Part shown: positions 17,509 to 25,632 of the stretch, in pieces
Layout: every line of letters begins with the position of its first letter
How positions within the stretch are numbered: the stretch's first letter is position 1
Source of the DNA: Pseudomonadota bacterium
GTDB taxonomy: Bacteria; Myxococcota_A; UBA796; UBA9615
DNA: 64,000 nucleotides
Direction of reading: 5' to 3'
Assembly: GCA_024229515.1 (NCBI GenBank)
Contig: JAAESI010000024.1
Span: 186,001-250,000 of the forward strand
Notes under the pieces: generated by a model
What the model saw: the letters and a program-made list of their open reading frames with translations, nothing else
Database searches by the model: none
Told to the model about the DNA's origin: nothing
Made by a program: the position numbers and the translations under genes

Positions 17509-18035
17509 CCGCCCACCCACTCGCGGATGGCGGGGAGCACGACGCTGTCCCAGTCCGGGCCGAGCCGGTCCTCGCAGAACTTCACGAAGAGCGCATCCAG
17601 GATCCCAGTGGCCTCTTCGAGCAAAAACATTCGCTCGTACAGCCGCTCGTCCTCGCCGTCCTTGCACTCGGCGGGCACCTTCAGTCCCGCCAGCTCCAGC
17701 CCTTCGGCGCGCAGCTCGAGGCTGTACTCGCGCTCCTTGACGCGGAGCCCGAGCCGGGCCGCGTCGATGGTCTTGCCCGCCATCATCGCGGTGCGCGCCT
17801 CCGCCGTCGTGGCCGGTGCGCCGCCCTTCAGGTCGCTGGTCTGGGGCTGCTCCCCGGGCGTGCGAAACACGATCCGGTCGTCGATCCAGAAGTCGACCTC
17901 GCCGAACGGGGCGAGCTCAAGCTTCCCGAAGTTCTGCTCGCTGGCCCACCACGTCCAGATCAGGAATTCGCGCCCCAGGAACCGGGACGCGGGGTGGTCG
18001 ATGAGCTCTCGGTCGTTGACGTCGAATTCGCTCAT
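17505..18035 (-). CDS. RdgC-like protein, C-terminal half (second of a split pair)
   Basis: This 176-residue protein (MSEFDVNDRELIDHP...) starts with a single base between its ATG and the stop codon of the RdgC-like gene upstream. Its sequence pattern (FLIWTWWASEQNFG, DFWIDDRIVF, LKGGAPATTAEARTAMMAGK, GLKVP) is what I recall from the C-terminal region of long RdgC-type recombination-associated proteins in non-enteric bacteria. RdgC forms DNA-encircling dimers that limit RecA. I infer that the two proteins together make one RdgC-like unit. The assignment rests on motif memory and has not been aligned. Confidence 0.55.
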   Translation of the reverse strand: MSEFDVNDRELIDHPASRFLGREFLIWTWWASEQNFGKLELAPFGEVDFWIDDRIVFRTPGEQPQTSDLKGGAPATTAEARTAMMAGKTIDAARLGLRVKEREYSLELRAEGLELAGLKVPAECKDGEDERLYERMFLLEEATGILDALFVKFCEDRLGPDWDSVVLPAIREWVGG

Positions 18036-18036
18036 G

Positions 18037-18660
18037 TCAGGCCTCCGGGGGGCGGTAGTCGGAGTGGCCGATCACGTCGACCCGCGTCATCCACGCGTCC
18101 GCGTTGCGATGCTCCGCCACCAGGTCCACCGGACCGATCGCGCGCGTCTCCAGTCCGAACGACTGGGAAAACAGGATTCGGAACGACTCGTTGACCTTCG
18201 CCGAATTGGTGAAGATCCGGATCGTCTCCTCCTTCAGATCCCAAGCGATGTCATGAGCCGCGACCGACGGCAGCTGCCGCGGGAACAGCTCCAGCTCGAG
18301 CTGCTCCTTGATCTCGCCCTTGACCCGCGCGGGAATGCGCTCCCGCCCGGTCTCCGCCAGCCAGTCCTGGATCCGGAGGTCCAACAAGGCCGCCAGGAGC
18401 TTGCCCGGCAGCTTCTTGTTGTCGATCCGGAAGGACCACGCGAAGTACTGGTTGAAGAAGCACCCTTCGTGGGTGAACTCGGTCACGCAGAGGTTCTGGA
18501 GAGACACCCACCCCAGGTTCTCACCGCCACGGGCGGACGAGGGGGGCTCGCGAAAGCGGTGCTCGTGCAAAGCACTGAGCCACTCGTCGCGGGGGATCGA
18601 TTCGGGTTGGTTGAGGACGCGGTAGCGGCGGCAGCCCATCGCGCCAGTCAGCAGCGGCAT
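18037..18660 (-). CDS. rdgC: RdgC-like recombination-associated protein, N-terminal half
   Basis: The 207-residue product starts MPLLTGAMGCRRYRVL and carries the RdgC pattern: GWVSL, then a FRIDNKKLPGKLL segment, basic RERIPARVKGEIKEQLELELFPRQLPS, and SFRILFSQSFGLE. Family members are non-specific double-stranded DNA-binding proteins of about 300 residues that modulate RecA. This one is short, and the adjacent downstream gene appears to supply the rest. A TATACT box on the minus strand (18670-18675) lies nine bases from the ATG and there is no Shine-Dalgarno sequence, so the mRNA may be leaderless or nearly so. Confidence 0.7.
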   Translation of the reverse strand: MPLLTGAMGCRRYRVLNQPESIPRDEWLSALHEHRFREPPSSARGGENLGWVSLQNLCVTEFTHEGCFFNQYFAWSFRIDNKKLPGKLLAALLDLRIQDWLAETGRERIPARVKGEIKEQLELELFPRQLPSVAAHDIAWDLKEETIRIFTNSAKVNESFRILFSQSFGLETRAIGPVDLVAEHRNADAWMTRVDVIGHSDYRPPEA

Positions 18661-18669
18661 AGGCGAGGG

Positions 18670-18675
18670 AGTATA
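18670..18675 (-). promoter_or_regulatory. -10 box (TATACT) of the rdgC-like pair
   Basis: TATACT on the minus strand ends nine bases before the ATG at 18660. The reverse complement overlaps TATATT (18672-18677) on the plus strand, which could serve the divergent FHA gene at 18722. No clear -35 was found for either direction. Confidence 0.45.
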
Positions 18676-18721
18676 TTGGGAGGCCGCCCAGCGTCAACGC
18701 GTCGCCCCGAGTCCAAAACGA

Positions 18722-20881
18722 ATGAGTCGCACGGTCGTCATCCCCAGGTTCCAGGTGATCCGCCGCGGTGAAGTGATCCGCGTCGTACCCCTGCATCGGA
18801 ACCAACTCGTCATCGGCAGTGAAGACGGCGCACATCTGCGCCTGAAGCACCCCGCGATCGCCCCGCGGCACCTCGAAATCAACGTCGTCGACGGCCGCTT
18901 CCTGGAGGCCGCCAACCTCGCCGGCGAAGGCCGCGTGCTGTTGGGCAACCAGCCCATGAACAAGGCCCGCCTGCGCGAGGGGGACGAGCTCGATCTGGGT
19001 CCCGTGTCGCTGCGGCTGACCTACCAACGCTCCGACAAGACCTCGGACCGGATGAACGCGCTCGCCAAGCCGGTCCCGGGCGCGACGCCCGACGACACCG
19101 ATGACGAGCCCACCGTCGACGACATGCCCGTGCCGAAGCTCCCGGAGCGAGCCCCCGCCGCCACCGCGGTGCCGACCGCCGCGGCGATGAGGGCGGTGGA
19201 GCAGGAGGCGACCGTCGTCGGCGCGGCCCACGGCATCGAGGAGGAGGCGACCGTCGCCGGGGACCTGCCCCCCACGGCGATCCCCGTGGACCCGATCGCG
19301 GCCGCCGGAGTCGACGTCGACCTGGACGACATCGTCCTGGATCCGACCCCCATCGTCGTCATCGAGCCCCCGGGAGGCCGTCCCCAGCGCGTGCCCCTGC
19401 GCGTGGGCAGCTTCGTCGTCGGCGCCGGCCGCTGCGCCTTCCGCCTGAGCTACCCGGGCGTCGCCCCCGCGCACGCGGAGATGATGGTGATGCCGGACGG
19501 CGCGGTGTACCTGAAGCACCTCGCGGGCTCCGGGCTGCTGACCCTGCGCAACGGCGCGCCCATCCAGTTCTCGCGGTGGACCGCCGGCGATCGGCTCCAG
19601 GTCGGCCCCGTCTCGATGCGCCTCGAGTTGGAGCCCGCGGCCTCGGCGGTCTCGTCGATTCCCACCCGGGTCAAGGGCGAGCCCGCGGCTGCCCCGCTGG
19701 CCGCGGCGGCTCCGGCTCCCCCACCGCCCCCCGCGGCCAAGCCGCTGCCTCCGGACAAGCCCCATGCCCCGAAGGCGCCGCGCCCCACGCCCGTGCGTCA
19801 CCCGAGCGGCTCGCAGCGGCTCCCCTCGATGACGCCCGCGCCGGGCGCCCGCACCCCCACGCCCCCGCCGATGCCCGCCCCCGTCGCGGCGCCGCCCCCC
19901 GCCAAGCCGCCGCTGGTGAAGCGAAACACGGGCCGATTCAAGAAGCAGCCCGGCCTCGTCAAGCGGAACACCGCCAGCAACCGCAAGCCACCCTCGCGCA
20001 AGTTGGAGCAGGCCGGCTCGCCCCTGGTGCGGACCAACACGGTCTCCGTTTCGCTGGACGTGACGACCCAGGAGACGATGCAGGCGCTCTACTTCGACGA
20101 CGACGTCGAGTACACGCGCCCCTGCTTCCAGCGCGCATTGCTGCCCACCATCGTGATCCTCCTGCTGATCGCCATCGGCCTGCAGGTGGGACTGCAGTTG
20201 GGGCTGTTCGGCGGCTCCAGCGGCAACGTCGCGGGGACCGCCCGCACCGCCACCGGCGCCAGCGGGTTGGACGCGGGGGTCAACGGCGCCATCGGGGGCG
20301 ACGGCACGATCACGATCGGCGACCCCACCGAAGACCTCGGCGCACGACGCGCCCGCGCCGGCAGCTCGGGCTACGACTACGGTGGCCCCGGCAACATCGA
20401 CTGGGAGGACAACCGCACCGGACGCATGGTCATTCGGGGCGGCGCCTACTCCACCGACCACGACGGCAAGGGCATCGACGCCCGCACCGCCGAGGACATC
20501 GAGCGCAACCGCCCCCGCCCGTCCGTGGACATCGAGCGCGACGCCTCCGTGGACGCACCCGAGACCTCCGGTGGCAGCGGCAACGGCTTCGTCAAGATGA
20601 AGGACGTGGAGAAGGTCATCTACGATAACGGGCGCAAGCTGAAGTACTGCTACACCCAGGCCCGTCAGGACGATCGCAAGCTCGAGGGGCTCATGTGGCT
20701 CACCCTCACGCTCGCCACCGACGGGCGCATCCGAGGCGTGGTCGCGGAGCCCCGCTCGACCCTCAAGAGTGAGGCGCTCCGCTCCTGCCTCGAACGGCAG
20801 CTCTACTCGCTGTCGATGCCGAAGCCGACGGGCGGTCCGGTGACCTTCTCGTACCCCTTCGAGTTCCGCGCCAGCGAGTGA
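18722..20881 (+). CDS. Twin-FHA membrane protein with AgmX/PglI C-terminal domain (GltJ-like)
   Basis: The 719-residue protein has two forkhead-associated phosphopeptide-binding domains (~3-102 and ~213-305), a Pro/Ala-rich linker with KRNT/RTNT repeats (~310-450) that could be Ser/Thr kinase targets, one hydrophobic span (~467-495) and a periplasmic C-terminal AgmX/PglI domain (~622-719). The last contains KYCYTQARQ and the TonB-like TLATDGRI. This C-terminal domain is characteristic of myxobacterial envelope proteins such as AgmX/GltJ of gliding motility. It probably couples cytoplasmic phospho-signalling to an envelope-spanning complex. The SGNH gene begins inside its stop codon. Confidence 0.82.
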   Translation: MSRTVVIPRFQVIRRGEVIRVVPLHRNQLVIGSEDGAHLRLKHPAIAPRHLEINVVDGRFLEAANLAGEGRVLLGNQPMNKARLREGDELDLGPVSLRLTYQRSDKTSDRMNALAKPVPGATPDDTDDEPTVDDMPVPKLPERAPAATAVPTAAAMRAVEQEATVVGAAHGIEEEATVAGDLPPTAIPVDPIAAAGVDVDLDDIVLDPTPIVVIEPPGGRPQRVPLRVGSFVVGAGRCAFRLSYPGVAPAHAEMMVMPDGAVYLKHLAGSGLLTLRNGAPIQFSRWTAGDRLQVGPVSMRLELEPAASAVSSIPTRVKGEPAAAPLAAAAPAPPPPPAAKPLPPDKPHAPKAPRPTPVRHPSGSQRLPSMTPAPGARTPTPPPMPAPVAAPPPAKPPLVKRNTGRFKKQPGLVKRNTASNRKPPSRKLEQAGSPLVRTNTVSVSLDVTTQETMQALYFDDDVEYTRPCFQRALLPTIVILLLIAIGLQVGLQLGLFGGSSGNVAGTARTATGASGLDAGVNGAIGGDGTITIGDPTEDLGARRARAGSSGYDYGGPGNIDWEDNRTGRMVIRGGAYSTDHDGKGIDARTAEDIERNRPRPSVDIERDASVDAPETSGGSGNGFVKMKDVEKVIYDNGRKLKYCYTQARQDDRKLEGLMWLTLTLATDGRIRGVVAEPRSTLKSEALRSCLERQLYSLSMPKPTGGPVTFSYPFEFRASE

Positions 20882-21894
20882 GACCGGCCGCCGCCCGGGG
20901 CCTGGCGATCGGGCTGGGCATCGTCATCGCGAGCGTCGCCGCCGAAGGAATCGCCCGCGTCGTCCGCGGCCCCGACCTCGTCGCCATCGTCGAAGCCGGC
21001 TTCGAATCCGCCGGGGACTCCACCGCCATGGCCGTGCGGGTCGACGACGGTCGAGTCTATGGCGCCCGCCCCAGCCACGTGGGCCCGACCGTGACCATCA
21101 ACTCGCAGGGCGTGCGCGGTCCCGAGCGGCCGATCAACCGCCCCGACGGCGTACGCCGGGTCGTGCTCCTGGGTGACTCGGTGGCGTTTGGCGCCGAGGT
21201 CGATCAGGGCAAGACGATCGCCCCCCGAACCGAGGCGCTGCTGGGCGGCGGCTGGGAGGTCTGGAACCTCGGCTTCCCCGGCTACAACACCCGGCAGGAA
21301 GCGGCCGCCCTGGACGGACTTGGGGCCCGCCTCACCCCCGACGTGATCGTGGTGCTGTGGGTCACCAACGACGCCGCCTCCCTGGAGATCCCGCTGGGCG
21401 GCTCCGCCGACGGCCCCGCCCTGTACGTGCAGCGGCGGGTGCACCTGCTCCCCGGCCTGAGCGAGGCGTCGCAGGTGGCGCTGTGGCAGCGATCAGCGTT
21501 GTTCCGGTCCCTCGGCGATGCCCTCGGGGGACCGGACGAAGTGGTCCTCGAGGAGCGGGAGCACCGCGCCGCCATCGCCGCCATCGCCGCCCGCGCCGAG
21601 GTCCTCGGGGCGCCCCTGATCTTCGCGATGATGCCCCCGCTGATCGACTACCCGGGCTGGCAGGAGGCCGGCTACGCGGGCCGCCCCGCGCCGCCGTGGT
21701 CGACCGATCCGGTGTGGCGGGCCGCCCGCTCCGAAGCCCAGGCGGCGGGCGCGACGGTGCTGGACCTGACCCTCGCGCTGGCGGGGCACCGGCCGACCGA
21801 TCTGCAGGTGGACGAGATTCACCCCAACGAAGCGGGGCATCGGTTGATCGCGGAGTTCCTCGCGCCGCGAATCGCGGACGCCGTGGGGGACTAG
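20878..21894 (+). CDS. SGNH/GDSL-type hydrolase, membrane-anchored
   Basis: The 338-residue protein starts at a GTG overlapping the preceding stop (GTGA), so translation is coupled. An N-terminal hydrophobic stretch (~8-25) suggests a signal anchor. Block I is GDSVAFG with nucleophile S101, block III lies around WVTNDA, and block V is DEIHPNEAGH with D312 and H315. Together these complete an SGNH esterase triad. Substrates in this superfamily range from lipids to acetylated polysaccharides, and nothing here specifies one. The TAG stop overlaps the stop of the convergent response-regulator gene in a shared CTAG. Confidence 0.85.
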   Translation: MRPAAARGLAIGLGIVIASVAAEGIARVVRGPDLVAIVEAGFESAGDSTAMAVRVDDGRVYGARPSHVGPTVTINSQGVRGPERPINRPDGVRRVVLLGDSVAFGAEVDQGKTIAPRTEALLGGGWEVWNLGFPGYNTRQEAAALDGLGARLTPDVIVVLWVTNDAASLEIPLGGSADGPALYVQRRVHLLPGLSEASQVALWQRSALFRSLGDALGGPDEVVLEEREHRAAIAAIAARAEVLGAPLIFAMMPPLIDYPGWQEAGYAGRPAPPWSTDPVWRAARSEAQAAGATVLDLTLALAGHRPTDLQVDEIHPNEAGHRLIAEFLAPRIADAVGD

Positions 21895-23659
21895 CCCAGC
21901 GAGGCGAGGAGCGAGCGGCTCTGCTCGGCGTGGGGGGAACCCAGCTCGATGCTGCGTCGCAGCGTGATGCGCGCCTCATCGGGGTGCCCCATGCGCATCA
22001 AGACCATGCCGAGCCAGTGGTAGGGCTCGCCGTTGCGCGGGTCCAACGCGGCCCCCCGCTTCAAGGTCTCTGCAGCGCCTTGTCCAGCTCTTCGGGCCCC
22101 GCGTCCTCCATCGCTAGGTACGCCTGGGCGAGGGTCGAGTACCACTTGGCCATGTGGGGAGCGAGGCGCACCGCCTCCTCCAGCGTGCGCGCGGCCTCGT
22201 CGTAGCGGCGCCGCGCCAGGAGCTTGACCCCATTCTCGTACGCCACCTCCGCCGAGACCTTGTCCAGGGCGTTCATGATCGAGGCGACGTCGCTCTTGCG
22301 GCGCTCGGCCGCGCGCTTCTTGCGCCGGTCCAGGCGGGCCCGGATGCGGGCCTCCCGGGCAGCCCGGACGTCGGGGTGCTCGCGGCTCGCCGCCGAAGCC
22401 ACCGCCTCGCGAATGCGGTCGGCCTGGCTGGCCGTGCTCCGACGCACGCGCCGCAGCTGCTCGGCGCTGATCTTCTCCACCACGCCGCCGACCACCCACA
22501 AAGCGCAGACCGCGCGGAGCGCATCGTCGTCCTTGTCGAACGGGTGCATCTGGAGCAGCTTCGGGGCGGTTCCCCCCTGCCCCATCTGGGCGATGACGTT
22601 CTCGTAGTAGTACGGGTCGACGAGCTCGCGGAGGATGAAGGGCGCGGCGTCGGAGACCTCGAGGCGCCCCTGGGCGGTGCTCAGGATCTCAGTGCACCGC
22701 TCGCGGCTGTAGTGCCCGCGGATCCCTTCGACCACGTAGTGCGTGGGCGACCGCTGCAGGCTGACTGTCTCCGGCGGCTCGTAGGTCATCGGGCTCTGGG
22801 AGTACTCGACGTAGTAGTTGCCGACGGTCCAGCTGAACAGCGTCGCGATGACGGCGTCTACGTTGGCCTGGTTCTCCTCGAACATCGTGCGCGCGCTGAT
22901 GGCGCCGCGGGAGATCAGGACCACGCCGAGGCTGCGGTCCACGTCCATCCACTCGGTCCGAGCCTCCGCCATGGCGTCGCCATCGACCTTGCCCCCGCGG
23001 ACGAGCCACTGGCTCAGGTCCATCCCGTCGATGTTGCTCTCGGCGAACACCGGCCAGCCCCGATGGAACCAGACCTGGATGACCTCCTTGCCCTCCATCA
23101 CGCAGAGCTTCCCGGAGCGGCCCGTGGCGAAGAAGGAGAAGAACAAGGTCGCGACGTCGCGCTCTTCCAGGCGCCCCTGGAGGAAGTCGAGGGTGCGGTC
23201 CAGGGAGACGGCCCGGTCCAGGTCGTTGGCGTTGCCGCTCTGCGAGAGCACGCCGATGGGGCGCCCCTCCACCAACTCGGTGATGCGCCAGAGCAGCCGC
23301 TCGCCGTGCACGGGCTTGTCGAGGAAGTCGTCGACGTCGTGGAGGATGACCGCGTCGGTGACGCCGCGGATGGCCCGCTTGCCGGGCGAGACCGCGATCA
23401 CCGGGATGATGGCGCCCAGCGACGTGGCCCGAACCCGCTGGATCAGATCGGCGCCGGACCCTTCTCCGGGGAGGTCCAGATCGGTGACGACGACGTCGGG
23501 CTGCTCGTCGCGGAAGATGCGCCAGGCGTCTTCGGCGCCCGCGGCGACCAACGGTTCGAGGCCGGCCCGGCGGGCTTCCTCGGTGTAGACCTCGCGCAGG
23601 ATCGCCTCGCCATCGACCAGGAGAACCTTGCGTAGATTCGTGGCTGCAGCCTCGATCAT
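21891..23659 (-). CDS. REC-DUF4388-TPR response regulator, frameshifted near the C-terminus
   Basis: From ATG 23659 the frame reads a receiver domain (VLLVDGE with one of the two acidic residues replaced; phospho-acceptor D60 in TDLDLPG; LDKP switch Lys), then a DUF4388 domain (~185-335) and a helical tail with a TPR. It stops early at 22061. The missing C-terminal TPR (AETLKRGAALDP...GEPYHWLGMVL) continues without interruption in another frame to 21891. One base missing in CTGCAG at about 22070-22075 restores DKAL-AETLKRG and a 589-residue protein. It could be a real mutation or a sequencing error. The family is common in Myxococcota as non-DNA-binding signalling proteins. Confidence 0.8.
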
Positions 23660-23745
23660 ATCGACGTGAGAGTTCCCGCCCGAAACGCTCCACGGGCACT
23701 GCAAGGGTACCACAGAGGCCTGATCGGTTATTCTCCGCGCCGCCC

Positions 23746-24561
23746 GTGTCGCGCCCTCTCCCCCCGTCCGAAGACCTCGCTCCATTCGACCGCCTCGTCG
23801 CGCTGATGCGCACGCTGCGGGGCGATGCCGGGTGCGCCTGGGATCGCGACCAGACCCTCGCCACCCTCAAGCCGTTCGCGGTGGAGGAGCTGTACGAGGT
23901 GCTCGAGGCGATCGACGAGGACGACCCGGACAAGCACCGCGAGGAGCTGGGCGACCTGATGCTGCAGATCGTCTTCCAGTCCCAGATCCGCTGGGAGGAG
24001 GGGCGGTTCGACGCTCACGACGTCTGCGCCGCGATCACGAACAAGATGATCCGTCGGCATCCCCACGTCTTCGGCGACGTGCATGTGGACGACGCCGAGT
24101 CCGCCCACGCCTCGTGGCGGCAGATCAAGGAGGCCGAGCGGCGCTCCCAGGACCGGCCGAAGTCGGCTCTGGACGGCGTGCCTCGGGCGCTTCCCGGGCT
24201 CCTGCGCGCGGTCCGGCTCGGCGCCAAGGCGTCCGACCAGGGGTTCGACTGGGATCGCCCCGAAGACGTGATGCCGATCGTCGCCAGCGAGGTCGCCGAG
24301 CTCACCGAGGCGGTCTCCAGCGGCGAGGGGGCCGCCATCGAGCACGAGTTCGGGGACCTGCTGTTCTCCCTCGCCAACCTCGCCCGCCACCTTGGGGTGG
24401 ACGCCGAGCAGGCCCTCCAGGGAGCCAACGCCCGCTTCGACCAGCGCTTCCGCCACGTCGAGGCGGCCGTCACCGACTCGGGCCGAGCGATGGTCGACGT
24501 CGCGCCCAACGAACTGGAATCGCGCTGGCAGGACGCCAAGCGCGCACTTGCGGACAGCTGA
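23746..24561 (+). CDS. mazG: MazG nucleoside triphosphate pyrophosphohydrolase
   Basis: The 271-residue product has two MazG domains. The first has the WDRDQT and VEELYEVLEAI / EELGDLMLQIVF motifs, whose glutamates bind Mg, followed by the RRHPHVFGD loop. The second repeats a degenerate pattern (SEVAELTEAV, EHEFGDLLFSLANLARH). It hydrolyses NTPs and dNTPs to monophosphates for pool sanitation and stringent-response tuning. The start is GTG 23746, divergent from the response regulator 86 bases away. fxsA follows one base after the stop. Confidence 0.95.
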   Translation: MSRPLPPSEDLAPFDRLVALMRTLRGDAGCAWDRDQTLATLKPFAVEELYEVLEAIDEDDPDKHREELGDLMLQIVFQSQIRWEEGRFDAHDVCAAITNKMIRRHPHVFGDVHVDDAESAHASWRQIKEAERRSQDRPKSALDGVPRALPGLLRAVRLGAKASDQGFDWDRPEDVMPIVASEVAELTEAVSSGEGAAIEHEFGDLLFSLANLARHLGVDAEQALQGANARFDQRFRHVEAAVTDSGRAMVDVAPNELESRWQDAKRALADS

Positions 24562-24562
24562 C

Positions 24563-25108
24563 GTGTTTGTCGTCCTCCTGCTCCTGTTCACCGTGATCCC
24601 GGCGATCGAGATCGGCCTCTTCGTGGTCGTGGGCAGCGACATCGGCCCCGCCGCGACCATCGCGGTGGTCATCTTCACCGGCTTCGCGGGGGCCTCCCTG
24701 GCACGGTTCCAGGGCACCCGGGTGCTGACCCAGATCCAGGAAGCGATGGCCCGGGGGGCGATCCCCACCGACGAGCTGATCGAAGGCGCGCTGGTGTTGT
24801 TCGGCGGCGCGCTGCTGCTGACGCCCGGCTTCCTCACCGACGCCTGGGGCATCGCCTGCCTGCTGCCACCGTCCCGCAAGCTGTTCGCGCTGGGGGTGAA
24901 GCGCTACTTCGCGCGCCGCGTGACCCGCACGGGCCCCGGCCGGGCGGAGATGAAGGGCTTCCACATGTGGACCGGCGGCGTGCGCCCGGGCCCCGCAGCC
25001 AAGGAAAAGAAGATCGATCTCGGCATCGAAGAGCCGGCCACCAACCCGGGCCCGCGCACGATCGACGCCTCCTTCTCGGTGGTGCCGGAGCCCCCCGAGG
25101 ACCCCTAG
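24563..25108 (+). CDS. fxsA: FxsA family inner-membrane protein
   Basis: Starting at GTG 24563, one base after the mazG stop, the 181-residue protein has the FxsA pattern. A first membrane span (VFVVLLLLFTVIPAIEIGLF) is followed by IGPAATIAVVIFTGFAGA, then ALLLTPGFLTDAWGIACLLPP and a cytoplasmic tail. FxsA is a small integral membrane protein linked in E. coli to relief of F exclusion of phage T7; its biochemical role is unknown. The stop overlaps the convergent TPR gene in CTAG. Confidence 0.88.
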   Translation: MFVVLLLLFTVIPAIEIGLFVVVGSDIGPAATIAVVIFTGFAGASLARFQGTRVLTQIQEAMARGAIPTDELIEGALVLFGGALLLTPGFLTDAWGIACLLPPSRKLFALGVKRYFARRVTRTGPGRAEMKGFHMWTGGVRPGPAAKEKKIDLGIEEPATNPGPRTIDASFSVVPEPPEDP

Positions 25109-25629
25109 AGGGGGCGGTAGCGGACTGCGTTGCGGCGGGCGTCCTCGTTGGTCGGGTCGAGCTTCTTGGCCTCCGTGAACAGCACCGAGGCCTCGTTCCA
25201 GACCGACTCGAACTTGTCCTTGTCCCGCAGGAAGAGGTCGCCTCCTTCGATCGCTCGGACGAGCGTCTCACCCAGCAGGTTCATCGCGAAGCTCAACAGC
25301 GGCGCCGGGTCCACGTCCATCGTCCACTGGCCACCCGCGATCAACGTCGTGACCGCGATGCGGGCCTGGTCCTGCGCCTCGCCCCAGTCCTCGCGGCCGG
25401 CCGCCAGGTGCGCCAGTTCCAGCCGCGGCTCGGCGAGGCGGGGCTCGCTGCGGAGAATCTCGCGAAACAGCTTCTCGGCGCGGTCGTGCTGGCCGTTCTG
25501 ACGAAGCTCCAGCGCGGTCTGCATCTTCGGGGTGAGCGCATCCAGGACCGACTGATCCCAGGCCAACGCCTCCCGAACCTGCTCCGCGCTCGCCTCGTCT
25601 CCGAGGGGGGTCTGTGCGTCCGCCGCCAT
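25105..25629 (-). CDS. TPR-containing hypothetical protein
   Basis: The 174-residue soluble protein has helical pairs typical of tetratricopeptide repeats (ALELRQNGQHDRAEKLFREIL, PRLAEPRLELAHLAAGREDW, VLFTEAKKLDPTNEDA). No signal peptide or catalytic motif is seen. It lies three bases downstream of the large secreted TPR protein and is probably translated with it, suggesting a cytoplasmic partner or an adaptor. Function unknown. Confidence 0.65.
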   Translation of the reverse strand: MAADAQTPLGDEASAEQVREALAWDQSVLDALTPKMQTALELRQNGQHDRAEKLFREILRSEPRLAEPRLELAHLAAGREDWGEAQDQARIAVTTLIAGGQWTMDVDPAPLLSFAMNLLGETLVRAIEGGDLFLRDKDKFESVWNEASVLFTEAKKLDPTNEDARRNAVRYRPL

Positions 25630-25632
25630 CGT

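Noticed and set aside
22060-22080. Programmed ribosomal frameshifting in the response regulator
   Set aside because: No slippery heptamer or stable downstream structure was found before the stop. The G-run lies after the stop, so a simple one-base indel explains it better.
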